Shown in pieces: positions 19,289 through 29,594 of a stretch of DNA of 64,000 nt. Origin of the DNA: Gammaproteobacteria bacterium Milos-ODIII6 (GTDB lineage Bacteria; Pseudomonadota; Gammaproteobacteria; Chromatiales; Chromatiaceae); contig JAPTHR010000001.1 in NCBI GenBank assembly GCA_029228645.1, forward strand, positions 302,925-366,924, read 5' to 3'. The notes below the pieces were generated by a model. It had not been told where the DNA came from. It saw only the letters and a list, made by a program, of their open reading frames with translations, and made no database searches. Every line of letters starts with the position of its first letter. The stretch's first letter is position 1. Both the position numbers and the translations under genes were made by a program.

Positions 19289-19617
19289 CCATGGGAGGCT
19301 TCCCGCGCCTGCTGCCAGCGTTCGATCCGCGAATGAACCGCTGGTGCGGAAGCGGCGAGCCAAGGACTCGCCGGTCTGAGCGGCTCCTTAGGGCTTGCGC
19401 GGATGGCGGGGTATAGCGTTGATGGGCGATCGCCCGTTGTTGCAAAGTGACTCGTTTATGACATCGAGAGTCATACAGATGATCCTGTCGCGATACGATG
19501 CCGGCAAGCTCGGCGGCATGATCGCTTAAGTCCCTCCAGCCGGTACCAGCTTCGGCAGGCTTGTTCTGCTCATGGATAGCGGCAGCCGGCTGGGTTCGAA
19601 TTCCGGAGAGACCGCAT
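19289..19617. other. Intergenic stretch, no gene seen
   Basis: A 329-bp gap ahead of the Na/Pi cotransporter. No conserved protein, tRNA or clear hairpin with a T tract was found. It probably contains the promoter of the downstream gene, but no convincing -35/-10 pair could be chosen. Confidence 0.5.
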
Positions 19618-21345
19618 ATGAACAGTTCGATCAATTTCGGCCTGATGCTGATCAATCTTCTCGGCGGCCTGGCGCTGTTTCTGTACGGCATGCACAAGAT
19701 GACCGAGGCGCTCAAGACCCTGGCGGGCGAGCGGGTCAAGGATATCCTCGCCAGGCTCACCACCAATCGCTTCAGCGCCGCCTTCGCCGGCGCCTCGGTG
19801 ACCGCAATCATTCAGTCCTCGTCCATAACGACCGTGCTGATGGTCGGTTTCATCACCGCTGGCGTGATGACCTTCCAGCAATCGATCGGCGTCATTCTGG
19901 GTGCCAACGTGGGTACCACCATCACCGCCCAGATCATCGCCTTCAAGGTCACCAAGGCGGCCCTGTTTCTGATCGCGGCCGGCTTTTTCACCGAGATCCT
20001 GGCCAGGACACCGCGAATCAAACACCTTGGGGTGATGCTCATGGGCTTAGGGATGTTGTTCTTCGGCATGGAACTGATGAGCCAGGCCACCGCCCCCTTG
20101 CGCAACTACGAGCCCTTCATGACCCTGATGCAGGAGATGAAGAATCCGCTGCTCGGGGTGCTGGTGGGCGCGGTCTTCACCGCCCTGGTGCAGAGTTCCT
20201 CCGCGACCACTGGCATCGTGATCGTGATGGCCAGCCAGGGGCTGATCAGCCTGGAAACCGGTATCGCCCTGGTGCTGGGTTCCAACATCGGCACCTGCGT
20301 TACCGCCTGGATATCCTCTATCGGCAAACCGCGTGAGGCGATGCAGGCCGCCATGGCGCATGTTGTTTTCAACGTCTCCGGTGTACTGCTGTTCGTCGGG
20401 TTCATCCCCTATTTCGCGGACCTGGTGCGCGCGATCTCGCCCATGGCACACGAGCTTTCCGGGGTGGAACGGCTGGCTGCGGAAACACCCCGCCAGCTGG
20501 CCAACGCGCACACCGTGTTCAATATCTTCAACCTGGTGTTGTTCCTGGGCTTCACCAACACCCTGGCCCGCCTGGTGCTGCGGATTGTTCCGCCCTTGCC
20601 GGCGGAGCCCGTGCCGGAAACGGTACCGGCCTACCTGGACAAGATGTACCTGGCGCAGCCGGCCATGGCGCTGGACCGGGTCCGTCTCGAGCTCGCGCGG
20701 GTGGGCGAGAAGGTATTGGGCATGATCAAGGACAGTTTTCCGACTCTGTTGGTGGGCACGCGTGAGCGCGTTGTTTCCTTGCAGCGGCGTGACGAGGAAA
20801 TCGATGCCCTGACCGATGCGATCGTGCTCTACCTGCGCAAGCTGTCTACCGGTGACCTGGTCGATCCTCAGCCGGCCTACCTGCAACAGTTCCTGGGTAC
20901 GGCCAATTATCTGGAAAACATCGCCGATGTGATCGAAACCGGGATCGCAGCGGACAGTTTCAAGCGTCTGGACAGGGGCTGGACCATCAACGAGGACACG
21001 GAAGAACTCCTGCGGGACGTCTATAAGGAGCTTTACCTCGCGGCCCAGACTACTTTCGAGGCGGTTGCCGAGAATAACGAGGACAAGGCGAAGGAGGTCA
21101 TGGCCTCCAAGGCGCATTTCAACGGCCTGATCGAGCGTGCGCGCGGCCATCTTTACGTACAGCTGCGCAGCCAGGAGCCGGATCAACTCCAGGACTACAA
21201 GCTGGAAACGAATACGCTGGAGAACTTCAAGCGTATCCACAACATGCTGCGCGCGATCTGTAAGATGACCCTGAACCAGGCAGCGTCCGCTGACGAGAAC
21301 AGCCCCAAGGAACCCTTGCCGGAGGCGGTGGAGAAAAGTGAGTGA
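19618..21345 (+). CDS. Na+/phosphate cotransporter with PhoU-like C-terminal domain
   Basis: A 575-residue NptA/YjbB-type transporter. Two inverted Na_Pi_cotrans repeats are visible: QSSSITTVLMVGFITAG with GANVGTTITAQ (~60-115), and VQSSSATTGIVIVMASQG with GSNIGTCVTAWI (~185-235). Paired QSSS motifs bind substrate and sodium. Residues ~350-560 are helical and PhoU-like (LDRVRLELARVGEKVLGMI, then NYLENIADVIETGI). Start ATG 19618 has GGAGAG upstream. It is followed closely by a DUF21/CBS protein. It imports or exports phosphate across the inner membrane at the cost of a sodium gradient. Confidence 0.93.
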   Translation: MNSSINFGLMLINLLGGLALFLYGMHKMTEALKTLAGERVKDILARLTTNRFSAAFAGASVTAIIQSSSITTVLMVGFITAGVMTFQQSIGVILGANVGTTITAQIIAFKVTKAALFLIAAGFFTEILARTPRIKHLGVMLMGLGMLFFGMELMSQATAPLRNYEPFMTLMQEMKNPLLGVLVGAVFTALVQSSSATTGIVIVMASQGLISLETGIALVLGSNIGTCVTAWISSIGKPREAMQAAMAHVVFNVSGVLLFVGFIPYFADLVRAISPMAHELSGVERLAAETPRQLANAHTVFNIFNLVLFLGFTNTLARLVLRIVPPLPAEPVPETVPAYLDKMYLAQPAMALDRVRLELARVGEKVLGMIKDSFPTLLVGTRERVVSLQRRDEEIDALTDAIVLYLRKLSTGDLVDPQPAYLQQFLGTANYLENIADVIETGIAADSFKRLDRGWTINEDTEELLRDVYKELYLAAQTTFEAVAENNEDKAKEVMASKAHFNGLIERARGHLYVQLRSQEPDQLQDYKLETNTLENFKRIHNMLRAICKMTLNQAASADENSPKEPLPEAVEKSE

Positions 21346-21377
21346 TGTTGTATCGAACCGTGCAGTGAGGGGTCGTC

Positions 21378-22445
21378 ATGACTGAGTTGTTCACCTGGAT
21401 TGGAATCGTGTTCTGCGTGAGTCAATCCGCGATGTTCTCTGGCCTGAACCTCGCGGTGTTCAGTCTCAACCGACTCAATCTCGAGGTCGAGGTCGAGGGG
21501 GGCAACAAGTCGGCCATGCGGGTGCTCAAGCTGCGCCAGGACTCGAATTTCGTGCTGACCACCATCCTCTGGGGCAATGTCGGCATCAACGTGCTGTTGA
21601 CCCTGCTATCGGATTCCGTGCTCGCGGGGCTGGCGGCCTTTTTCTTCTCCACCTTCGCGATCACGATATTCGGCGAGATCATTCCGCAGGCGTATTTCTC
21701 GCGCAACGCCATGAAGATGGCCTCGCTGCTGGCGCCGGCGCTTCGGTTTTACCAGGTCGTTCTCTATCCGGTGGCGCGCCCATCGGCACTGGTACTGGAT
21801 GCCTGGCTGGGCAAAGAGGCCATCCAGTACTACCGGGAGAGCGAGCTGAAGGACATCATCCTGCACCATCTCAAGGCCGAGGAATCAGAGATGGAGCATG
21901 CCGAGGCGATGGGAGCCCTGAACTTCCTCAGTATCGACGACATGCCGGTGGAGGACGAGGGTGTACCGGTCGACCAGAGGAGCGTCATTTCCCTGCCCGT
22001 GGAAAACGGTGATCTGGTGTTCCCGGATTTCCAGGGCTCGATTCAGGACGAGTTCCTGCGCACCATCGAGCGCTCGGGCAAGCCGTGGGCGATTCTGACA
22101 GACCCGGATGGCAAGCCGAAGCAGGTCATGGATGTGGATGGCTTTCTGCGACATGCGCTGTTTCACCGTCACGAGACCAAACCCAAGGCCTTTTGCCACA
22201 AGCCGATCGTGGTGCGGGACCGCAAGCAGACCCTCGGGGATGTCATCCTGCGGCTGCGCCTGGACAGGGCGGCGGTCGACGACGAGATGATTTCGCATGA
22301 CGTGATCATCGTCTGGGATGAGGCACCCCGGATCATCACTGGTGCGGATCTGCTCGGGCGGCTGATGCAGGGCATTGCGAAGCCCGGTGCGGAACCCGAG
22401 CGTGTCTTGAAAAAGAAGAAGCTGGCAGCCGGGCCAGAGACCTAA
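21378..22445 (+). CDS. DUF21 (CNNM-type) membrane protein with CBS-like region
   Basis: A 355-residue protein. The N-terminal DUF21/CNNM transmembrane domain (~1-165) contains FSGLNLAVFSLNRLNLEVE and FGEIIPQAYFSRNAMKMA. The C-terminal half resembles a divergent CBS pair (WAILTDPDGKPKQVMDVDGFL, then LGDVILRLRLD). CNNM/CorC relatives handle Mg2+ or other divalent cations. It lacks the CorC_HlyC terminal domain. It begins 32 nt after the Na/Pi cotransporter gene, so the two are likely co-expressed. The transported ion is unknown. Confidence 0.8.
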   Translation: MTELFTWIGIVFCVSQSAMFSGLNLAVFSLNRLNLEVEVEGGNKSAMRVLKLRQDSNFVLTTILWGNVGINVLLTLLSDSVLAGLAAFFFSTFAITIFGEIIPQAYFSRNAMKMASLLAPALRFYQVVLYPVARPSALVLDAWLGKEAIQYYRESELKDIILHHLKAEESEMEHAEAMGALNFLSIDDMPVEDEGVPVDQRSVISLPVENGDLVFPDFQGSIQDEFLRTIERSGKPWAILTDPDGKPKQVMDVDGFLRHALFHRHETKPKAFCHKPIVVRDRKQTLGDVILRLRLDRAAVDDEMISHDVIIVWDEAPRIITGADLLGRLMQGIAKPGAEPERVLKKKKLAAGPET

Positions 22446-22508
22446 CCCGGCTGAGTCTGTCGGTATTGGCGGTTCGGCCGGGTCAAGCGGCCTTTCAGGA
22501 GTTGGGAA

Positions 22509-23000
22509 ATGCTCTACTTTGCTTATGGCTCCAACATGTCCCAGCGGCGTCTGCGCGCGCGTGTGCCGTCTGCCGAGCTCATTTCCCTGGCCAACCTGGA
22601 GCGACATGCCATGCGCTTCCACAAGTGCGGTCGTGACGGCTCGGCGAAGTGCGATGCCCACCACACCGGCGATTCCGGCGATTCGGTCATCGGCGTGGTG
22701 TTCCGAATAGATCCGGGGCATCGACACCATTTGGATGCCGCTGAGGGCCTGGGCAATGGCTATGAGAGCAAGTCGGTCGAGCTGCTCACCCCCGGGGGCA
22801 CTCTGCTCGAGGCCTTCACCTATTACGCGACAGCGATCGACACGCAGCTCAAGCCCTACTCCTGGTATCACGAGCATGTGTTGCGCGGCTGCCGCGAAAA
22901 TGCCCTGCCGGACAGCTATGTTCGTCGAATCGAGTCCATCGCCTGCATTCAGGACGACTATGCCCTGAGGGCAAGCCGGGAGCTCGCGATCTATCGCTGA
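22509..23000 (+). CDS. Gamma-glutamylcyclotransferase-like protein
   Basis: A 163-residue protein with the GGCT/AIG2-like fold. The substrate-binding N-terminal motif is LYFAYGSNMS. The catalytic Glu is likely in DAAEGLGNGYE. The tail LKPYSWYHEHVLRGCRENALP also fits the family. Such enzymes release 5-oxoproline from gamma-glutamyl compounds, and related proteins act on glutathione adducts. AGGAG lies upstream of the ATG. Its neighbours give no pathway clue. Confidence 0.85.
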   Translation: MLYFAYGSNMSQRRLRARVPSAELISLANLERHAMRFHKCGRDGSAKCDAHHTGDSGDSVIGVVFRIDPGHRHHLDAAEGLGNGYESKSVELLTPGGTLLEAFTYYATAIDTQLKPYSWYHEHVLRGCRENALPDSYVRRIESIACIQDDYALRASRELAIYR

Positions 23001-23069
23001 GCGCTTTCGGAGATCACAGCTGGCGGTGTTGCCGGGAAAGCCCGGCTTGCTTCCGCTTTGGTAGCGCGG

Positions 23070-23099
23070 TTGAAAAGACGCGCCGATAGTTCCTAGAAT
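23070..23099 (+). promoter_or_regulatory. Putative sigma-70 promoter of sodB
   Basis: TTGAAA (-35, 23070-23075), an 18-nt spacer and TAGAAT (-10, 23094-23099) lie 58 nt before the sodB start. A GCCGGG-AAAG-CCCGGC hairpin just upstream may end the preceding transcript. Confidence 0.55.
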
Positions 23100-23156
23100 C
23101 CGGGGTCCGGTAAAACCTATCTGCTGGATCCATTATTTAAACCAAGGAGTATCGCC

Positions 23157-23738
23157 ATGGCGCACGCACTGCCCGCGCTGCCTTACGAAATGAATGCCCT
23201 GGAGCCCGTGATTTCCAAGGAGACCCTGGAGTATCACTACGGCAAGCACCACAACACCTACGTGACCAACCTGAACGGTCTGATTCCCGGCACCGAGTTC
23301 GAAGGCATGTCGCTGGAAGACATCATCCTGAAGTCGTCCGGTGGGGTGTTCAACAACGCGGCACAGGTTTGGAACCACACCTTCTACTGGAATTGCCTGA
23401 GCCCGAACGGCGGGGGCGAGCCGCAGGGTGAACTCGCGGAAGCGATCAACAGCACCTTCGGCTCCTTCGATGCGTTCAAGGAGGCCTTCAGCAAGTCCGC
23501 GGCCACCAACTTCGGTTCCGGCTGGACCTGGCTGGTGAAGAACGCCGATGGCAGCATCGAGATCTTCAACACCTCGAATGCCGGCACCCCGATGACCGAG
23601 GGCAAGACCGCGCTGCTGACCGTCGATGTGTGGGAACACGCCTATTACGTCGACTACCGCAACGCGCGTCCAAAGTACCTGGAAGAGATCTGGAAACTGA
23701 TCAACTGGGACTTCGTGGCCGCCAACTACGCCGGCTGA
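23157..23738 (+). CDS. sodB: Superoxide dismutase, iron type
   Basis: A 193-residue cytoplasmic Fe-SOD converting superoxide to H2O2 and O2. The four metal ligands are visible: H27 (EYHYGKHH), H74 (QVWNHTFYW), D157 and H161 ([12 protein letters not shown]). Gln at 70 (AAQ next to WNHTF) is the position that marks the Fe-type rather than the Mn-type enzyme. Length is normal. It stands alone with its own promoter and a strong terminator. Confidence 0.97.
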   Translation: MAHALPALPYEMNALEPVISKETLEYHYGKHHNTYVTNLNGLIPGTEFEGMSLEDIILKSSGGVFNNAAQVWNHTFYWNCLSPNGGGEPQGELAEAINSTFGSFDAFKEAFSKSAATNFGSGWTWLVKNADGSIEIFNTSNAGTPMTEGKTALLTVDVWEHAYYVDYRNARPKYLEEIWKLINWDFVAANYAG

Positions 23739-23758
23739 CCGACCGCTCAGTCGAAACG

Positions 23759-23790
23759 AAAAAGCCCGTCATTACTGACGGGCTTTTTTG
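23759..23790. terminator. Bidirectional rho-independent terminator
   Basis: AAAGCCCGTC / GACGGGCTTT stem with an A run on the left and a T run on the right. It serves sodB and the convergent anbu gene. Confidence 0.9.
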
Positions 23791-23821
23791 TATCGGCGGG
23801 TGTCGACCGGCTCCGATATTC

Positions 23822-24640
23822 TTACTTCGGCGGCCACGGGTCTTCCGGGGGCGCGGTCTGGAGGGGTACGGGCACGCCCTGTTGCTGCTGTTGCTGGCCC
23901 TCGGCGGCGCCGTTCCAGGGGATGGCAGGCAGGTTGAGAAAGGCCTGGCGTATGCCGGTGTTCCAGGCGCTGCGCAGGCTCAGCAGGTAGGGCTGCTGTT
24001 CTTCGAAGCGGCAGTGGCAGTTCAGGCGGAACTGGTTCTTGTGATAGGTCGCGACCTCGAACGGCGGGCCGACCGTGATGTTCGAGCGCGCCGTGCCGTC
24101 CAGCGACACCAGGCAGAGTTGCGCGCCCTGGTCGAGCGAGAGCTTGTAATCCACGATCCGGTCGATCGCGGGCTTGCCATACTTGCTCTCGCCGATCTGC
24201 AGGTACGGGGTCTCGCGTGAGGCCGCTATGTAATTACCCTGCGGGTAGATCATGCACAGGCCATGTTCCTGGCCGGCTATCTGTCCGCCCAGCAGCAGGG
24301 TGGTCTCGCCACTGACGCCGGAGCCGGCGAGGGCATTCGCATGTTCCCGCTGCACCTTCTGGCTGATGCGCCCGAGGTACTCGGCGGCCTCGAAGAGATA
24401 GTTCACGGTCGCCAGGTTGGGGCCGGCAGTGGGCTGTTCGAGGTCACGCGAGATGTGGTTGATCACCTCCTGCGTGGTTGCCAGGTTGCCGGCTGAGAGA
24501 ATCACGAACAGCCGGTCCGGCGCAGGCGTGAAGGTGTGCATCTTGCTGTAGGTGGTGACGTAGTCCACCCCGGCATTGGTGCGCGAGTCAGAGGCGAATA
24601 CGAGACCGTCTTCGAGATAAAGTGCAACGCAATAGGTCAT
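23822..24640 (-). CDS. Anbu, proteasome-related peptidase family protein
   Basis: A 272-residue Ntn-hydrolase-fold protein of the Anbu (ancestral beta-subunit) family. The N-terminus MTYCVALYLEDGLVFASDSRTNAGVD shows Thr right after Met, the expected nucleophile after Met removal, and the proteasome-type GLVFASDSRTNAG. Also seen are LFVILSAGNLATTQEV and the GSKYGKPAID-like ESKYGKPAIDRIVDY. The tail (residues ~245-272) is Gln/Pro-rich low complexity (QQQQQQ, PPEDPWPPK). Start ATG 24640 gives the exact family N-terminus. It is divergent from the transglutaminase/DUF2126, ATP-grasp and alpha-E genes, the classical Anbu neighbourhood. Proposed role: processing or binding of an amide-linked product made by those enzymes; not established. 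Confidence 0.9.
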   Translation of the reverse strand: MTYCVALYLEDGLVFASDSRTNAGVDYVTTYSKMHTFTPAPDRLFVILSAGNLATTQEVINHISRDLEQPTAGPNLATVNYLFEAAEYLGRISQKVQREHANALAGSGVSGETTLLLGGQIAGQEHGLCMIYPQGNYIAASRETPYLQIGESKYGKPAIDRIVDYKLSLDQGAQLCLVSLDGTARSNITVGPPFEVATYHKNQFRLNCHCRFEEQQPYLLSLRSAWNTGIRQAFLNLPAIPWNGAAEGQQQQQQGVPVPLQTAPPEDPWPPK

Positions 24641-24835
24641 GGGGACACCGGCTGTTCTGACTGCAGTGATTATCCCGACTCCGGGCATTCACGCAAGTGA
24701 CATTATTCAGACGTGAGCAGTCTCTTCCCCCGAGGCCATACTTCGTTATGATCGCACTCCTGTGCCTCTTGGCTTGCATCCTGCATACGGTATCGGGGTC
24801 AAGCCACCATTCGACCCGCCGGAGAGAAGTTACCG

Positions 24836-27800
24836 ATGTCCATCCATGTCGCGCTGCATCACAAGACCGAGTACCGCTTCGACCGGCCGGTGTCCCTGTC
24901 GCCCCACGTCATCCGGCTGCGTCCGGCGCCGCATACGCGCACCCCGGTCCACCAGTATTCCCTGAAGATCGAGCCGAAGACCCATTTCATCAACTGGCAG
25001 CAGGACCCCTTCGGTAATTACCTGGCGCGCCTGGTGTTCCCCGAGAAGACCCGCAAGTTTTCGGTCGAGGTCGGGGTCGTGGCGGAGATGGTCGCGATCA
25101 ACCCGTTCGATTTCTTCCTCGAGGAATACGCCGAGCACTACCCGTTCGAGTACAAGCCGCAGCTGCGCAAGGAACTGAAGCCCTATTTCGAATACAGCGA
25201 GAGCGGCCCGCGTCTGACCCGCTGGCTGGAGAGCGTGCCGCGCGAGCGCAAGCACATGGTCAACTTCCTGTTCGACCTGAATGCGCGCCTGTCCGAGGAG
25301 ATCGATTACACGGTGCGTATGGAGGTCGGCATTCAGACCTGCGAGGAGACCCTGCAGCTGGCGCGTGGCTCCTGTCGGGACTCCGCCTGGCTGCTGGTGC
25401 AGATCATGCGTCACCTCGGTCTCGCCGCGCGCTTCGTCTCCGGTTACCTGGTCCAGCTGGCGCCCGACCAGAAGGCGCTGGATGGTCCCTCCGGTCCGGA
25501 GAAGGACTTCACCGACCTGCATGCCTGGACCGAGGTCTACGTGCCGGGCGCCGGCTGGATCGGCCTGGACCCGACCTCGGGCCTGTACGCGGGTGAGGGC
25601 CACATCCCGCTGGCGTGCACCCCCGACCCCGGCAGCGCGGCCCCCATCGAGGGGGCGACCGGCAAGTGCGAGGTCGAGTTCGCTTTCGTCAACGAGGTGA
25701 CCCGCTTCCGTGAGGATCCGCGGGTCACGCTGCCCTACTCGGAGGAGCAGTGGGAAGGTGTCACGCGCCTTGGCGCCATTGTGGAGGAGGCCCTGGAGGG
25801 CGGCGACGTGCGCCTGACCATGGGCGGCGAGCCAACCTTCGTCTCGATCGACGACATGGATGGTGACGAATGGAACATCGCCGCGCTCGGACCACACAAG
25901 CGCGAACGTGCCGAGGTCCTGTTGCGCCGCCTGTGGCGGCGCTTCGCCCCCGGTGGCGCGCTGCACCACGGCCAGGGCAAGTGGTACCCCGGCGAGCCCT
26001 TGCCACGCTGGGCATTGAGCGCCTACTGGCGCCGGGATGGCCAGCCGGTCTGGCGGGATACCGCGCTGCAGTCCGATCCGACCCAGCCCGGGCAGGCGGA
26101 CGAGACCCACGCGGCGGCGTTCGTGCGATCCCTGGCGAAACGCCTGCGTCTGCCTGAGGCCAATGCCCTGCCGGGATTCGAGGACGGGCTCTACTACATG
26201 TGGAAGGAGGGCACCCTGCCGGAGAATGTGGACGTGCTCGACAGCCGCCTGGCCGACCCCCTGGAGCGGGAACGCCTGCGGCGCCTGTTCGAGCGCGGTC
26301 TGGACAAGGTGGTGGGCTATGCCCTGCCGGTCGCGTGGGAGCCGGTCGGGGAGCGCTGGGTCAGCTCGGCGTGGCGCTTCCGGCGCGAGCACATGTTCCT
26401 GGTCCCGGGCGATTCGCCGATGGGCTTACGCCTGCCGCTGGACTCGCTCCTGTGGGAGGCAGAGGGGCTACGTCAGAAGATCCTGCCGGCCGACCCCTTC
26501 GAAGAACCTGGCCGCCTGCCGGGCGATGTCAGCCAGCGCTACAGCCGTTTCGAGGAGGCCCCGCCAGAGGTGCACGGGCTGCAGGAACAGCCGGTGGCCG
26601 ATACCGGGCATGAGGATACGCCGCACACCTTTGTTCGCAGCGCCATCTGTTTCGAGCCGCGCGATGGCCACCTGCACGTGTTCATGCCGCCGCTGACGCA
26701 GCTGTCGAACTGGCTCGAAATGGTTGCCGCAATCGAGGCCACCGCGGCCGCATTGAAACAGCCGATCGTGCTGGAAGGCTATCCGGCACCCTACGACGCG
26801 CGCCTGCAGCGCCTCTCGGTTACCCCCGATCCGGGTGTCATCGAGGTCAACGTTCATCCGGCGCAAAACTGGAAGGAACTGGTGGATCACACCGAGGCGC
26901 TCTACGACGAGGCCCGTCAGTCGCGCCTCGGCACCGAGAAGTTCATGCTGGACGGCCGCCATACCGGTACCGGCGGCGGCAACCACGTGACCCTGGGTGG
27001 ACCCACGCCCGGCGACAGTCCCATGCTGCGCCGTCCGCAGGTGCTGGCCAGCCTGCTGCGCTACTGGCAGAACCACCCCTCGCTCTCCTACCTGTTCTCC
27101 GGCATGTTCGTCGGGCCCACATCGCAGGCCCCACGCGTCGACGAGGCCCGCGACGAGAGTCTGTACGAGCTGGAAATCGCCCTCCAGCAACTGCCGCCGG
27201 GACAGGTGCCCTCGCCCTGGGTGATCGACCGGGTGCTGCGCAACCTGCTGGCGGATATCACCGGCAACACCCACCGCGCCGAGTTCTGCATCGACAAGCT
27301 GTACTCGCCCGATTCATCCACCGGGCGTCTTGGCCTGGTCGAGTTTCGTGGTTTCGAGATGCCGCCCCATCCTCGCATGTCGCTGGTGCAGAACCTGCTC
27401 CTGCGCACACTGGTGGCGCGCTTCTGGGAGCAGCCCTACGAGCAGCCACTGGTGCGCTGGAACACCGAACTGCACGACCGCTTCATGCTGCCGCACTACA
27501 CCGAGCGCGATGTCGCCGATGTGGTCGCCGACCTGCAGCGCTGGGGCTATCCTTTTGAGAAGGCGTGGCTCGAACCCTTCCTCGAATTCCGTTACCCGCG
27601 CTACGGCACCATGAACATCGGCGACATCGAACTGGAGCTGCGCTTCGCGATCGAGCCCTGGAACGTCCTCGGCGAAGAGGTCACCGGGCAGGGCACCGCG
27701 CGCTTCGTGGATTCCTCGGTCGAGCGTCTCCAGGTGCGGGTCAATGGCATGACCGATTCGCGCCATTTTGTGGCATGTAACGGCCGTCGTGTGCCATTAC

Positions 27801-28138
27801 GGTGCACGGGTGAGCGAGGCGAATTCGTCGCAGGCGTCCGCTACAAGGCCTGGAACCCTCCTTCCGGTCTGCATCCGACCATCCCCTTGGATGCCCCGCT
27901 GCGCTTCGATCTGATCGATGCCTGGAGCCGGCGTTCCCTGGGCGGTTGCACCTATCACGTGGAGCACCCGGGCGGCCGTAATGCCGAGGATTATCCGGTG
28001 AATGCGAACGCCGCCGAATCCCGCCGCCTGGCACGATTCTGGCAACATGGACACACCCCCGGCGAAGTGGATCCGCCGGCAGAAGAGCGCAGCGGTGACC
28101 ATCCCTACACGCTTGACCTGCGCCGCAATCGAGGCTGA
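24836..28138 (+). CDS. Transglutaminase-like protease fused to DUF2126
   Basis: A 1100-residue protein. N-terminal bacterial transglutaminase-like domains (~1-290) carry the Cys-His-Asp triad: C180 ([10 protein letters not shown]), H229 (LHAWTEVYV), D245 (GLDPTSGL). The remainder (~300-1100) is DUF2126, with [33 protein letters not shown] and [13 protein letters not shown]. It heads an operon with the circularly permuted ATP-grasp (6 nt downstream) and alpha-E genes, divergent from anbu. In this conserved gene set the ATP-grasp enzyme is thought to make a peptide-like bond and the transglutaminase-like enzyme to cut or exchange it; the product is unknown. Confidence 0.92.
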   Translation: MSIHVALHHKTEYRFDRPVSLSPHVIRLRPAPHTRTPVHQYSLKIEPKTHFINWQQDPFGNYLARLVFPEKTRKFSVEVGVVAEMVAINPFDFFLEEYAEHYPFEYKPQLRKELKPYFEYSESGPRLTRWLESVPRERKHMVNFLFDLNARLSEEIDYTVRMEVGIQTCEETLQLARGSCRDSAWLLVQIMRHLGLAARFVSGYLVQLAPDQKALDGPSGPEKDFTDLHAWTEVYVPGAGWIGLDPTSGLYAGEGHIPLACTPDPGSAAPIEGATGKCEVEFAFVNEVTRFREDPRVTLPYSEEQWEGVTRLGAIVEEALEGGDVRLTMGGEPTFVSIDDMDGDEWNIAALGPHKRERAEVLLRRLWRRFAPGGALHHGQGKWYPGEPLPRWALSAYWRRDGQPVWRDTALQSDPTQPGQADETHAAAFVRSLAKRLRLPEANALPGFEDGLYYMWKEGTLPENVDVLDSRLADPLERERLRRLFERGLDKVVGYALPVAWEPVGERWVSSAWRFRREHMFLVPGDSPMGLRLPLDSLLWEAEGLRQKILPADPFEEPGRLPGDVSQRYSRFEEAPPEVHGLQEQPVADTGHEDTPHTFVRSAICFEPRDGHLHVFMPPLTQLSNWLEMVAAIEATAAALKQPIVLEGYPAPYDARLQRLSVTPDPGVIEVNVHPAQNWKELVDHTEALYDEARQSRLGTEKFMLDGRHTGTGGGNHVTLGGPTPGDSPMLRRPQVLASLLRYWQNHPSLSYLFSGMFVGPTSQAPRVDEARDESLYELEIALQQLPPGQVPSPWVIDRVLRNLLADITGNTHRAEFCIDKLYSPDSSTGRLGLVEFRGFEMPPHPRMSLVQNLLLRTLVARFWEQPYEQPLVRWNTELHDRFMLPHYTERDVADVVADLQRWGYPFEKAWLEPFLEFRYPRYGTMNIGDIELELRFAIEPWNVLGEEVTGQGTARFVDSSVERLQVRVNGMTDSRHFVACNGRRVPLRCTGERGEFVAGVRYKAWNPPSGLHPTIPLDAPLRFDLIDAWSRRSLGGCTYHVEHPGGRNAEDYPVNANAAESRRLARFWQHGHTPGEVDPPAEERSGDHPYTLDLRRNRG

Positions 28139-28144
28139 GGACGA

Positions 28145-29593
28145 ATGACCATAAATCTTAGTGAGTACCAGACCGAGGGCTTCTTCGACGAGATGCTGGT
28201 GCGGCCCAATCGGGCGCGTAGCCATTCCAAGGAGCTGGCGCAGTTCCTGCGCAAGATGGACGAGGACGAACTCGAGGCGCGCCAGGTGGCCGCGGATCTC
28301 GCGATAAAGGAGATGGGTGTCACCTTCACGGTATACAGCGCCGAGCAGGGGGGCATGATCGATCGCGCCTGGCCGTTCGACATCATCCCGCGGATCATCC
28401 CGCAGGATGAGTGGCAACGCACCGAGCAGGGCCTGATCCAGCGGGTCAAGGCGATCAACATGTTCATCAACGACCTGTACAACGAGCAGCAGATCGTACG
28501 CGATGGCGTCTTCCCGGAAGAGGTCCTGGCCGAATCCAAGAACTTCCGCGAGCAGTGCGTCGGCGTAAAGCCGGCGATGGGAATCTGGGCGCACATCTGC
28601 GGATCGGACCTGGTGCGTGATGCCGACGGCACCCTGTACGTGCTGGAGGACAATCTGCGGGTTCCGTCCGGCGTGTCCTACATGCTCGAGAACCGGCAGA
28701 TATCCAAGCGTGTCGTGCCAGAGCTGTTCGATACCTATGCGCCGCTGCCGGTGGACGACTACCCGACCAATCTTTTCGAGATGCTGGTCTCGATCTCGCC
28801 ACGCAAGATCAAGCGACCGACGATCGCGGTGCTCACGCCCGGTATCTACAACTCCGCGTATTTCGAGCATGCCTATCTCGCGCAGCAGATGGGCGCGAGC
28901 CTGGTGCAGGGTTCCGACCTGTTCGTCGACAAGGATGACGTGGTCCAGATGCGCACCATCAACGGCCCGCAGCAGGTGGACGTGATCTACCGCCGGATCG
29001 ACGACGAGTTCATGGACCCGGAGGTGTTCAACCCCGACTCCATGCTCGGCGTGCCCGGCCTGATGCGGGCATGGAAGGCCGGCCATGTGGGGCTGGCCAA
29101 CGCCCCGGGCGCCGGGGTCGCGGACGACAAGGTGGTGTACGCCTTCGTCCCCGAAATCATCCGTTACTACCTGGACGAGGAGCCACTGATTCCGAACGTG
29201 CCGACCTACCGCTGCATGTACCCGGAGGAGCGTGAGTACGTCCTCGAGCACATCGCCGAGCTGGTGGTCAAGCCGGCCAACGAGTCGGGTGGCTACGGCA
29301 TGCTGATCGGGCCGCGCGCCACGCGCGCCGAGCGCGAAGAGTTTGTCAAACTGATCAACGCCAACCCGCGCAATTACATCGCCCAACCGACCCTGCAGAT
29401 ATCAACCGTTCCCACGGTCGTGGGCAAGGGCGTGGAGCCACGCCACGTGGACCTGCGTCCATTCATTTTGAGCGGCAAGAAGACCACTGTGACCACCGGC
29501 GGTTTGACCCGGGTAGCCCTGCGCAGAGGTTCCCTGGTGGTCAATTCCTCGCAGGGGGGTGGTTCCCAGGACACCTGGATCGTGGAGAGCTGA
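28145..29593 (+). CDS. Circularly permuted ATP-grasp protein (DUF404/DUF407)
   Basis: A 482-residue enzyme of the circularly permuted type-2 ATP-grasp group. Recognisable parts are the opening [52 protein letters not shown] and the ATP-site segments [17 protein letters not shown] and [14 protein letters not shown]-grasp enzymes ligate a carboxylate to an amine or thiol through an acyl phosphate. It lies 6 nt after the transglutaminase/DUF2126 gene and just before the alpha-E gene (start 29595). The substrate is not known; a peptide-like modification coupled to Anbu is the usual inference. Confidence 0.92.
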   Translation: MTINLSEYQTEGFFDEMLVRPNRARSHSKELAQFLRKMDEDELEARQVAADLAIKEMGVTFTVYSAEQGGMIDRAWPFDIIPRIIPQDEWQRTEQGLIQRVKAINMFINDLYNEQQIVRDGVFPEEVLAESKNFREQCVGVKPAMGIWAHICGSDLVRDADGTLYVLEDNLRVPSGVSYMLENRQISKRVVPELFDTYAPLPVDDYPTNLFEMLVSISPRKIKRPTIAVLTPGIYNSAYFEHAYLAQQMGASLVQGSDLFVDKDDVVQMRTINGPQQVDVIYRRIDDEFMDPEVFNPDSMLGVPGLMRAWKAGHVGLANAPGAGVADDKVVYAFVPEIIRYYLDEEPLIPNVPTYRCMYPEEREYVLEHIAELVVKPANESGGYGMLIGPRATRAEREEFVKLINANPRNYIAQPTLQISTVPTVVGKGVEPRHVDLRPFILSGKKTTVTTGGLTRVALRRGSLVVNSSQGGGSQDTWIVES

Positions 29594-29594
29594 C

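Noticed and set aside
24830..29386. Long minus-strand frames opposite the transglutaminase and ATP-grasp genes
   Set aside because: Shadow frames; sense genes have clear catalytic motifs.
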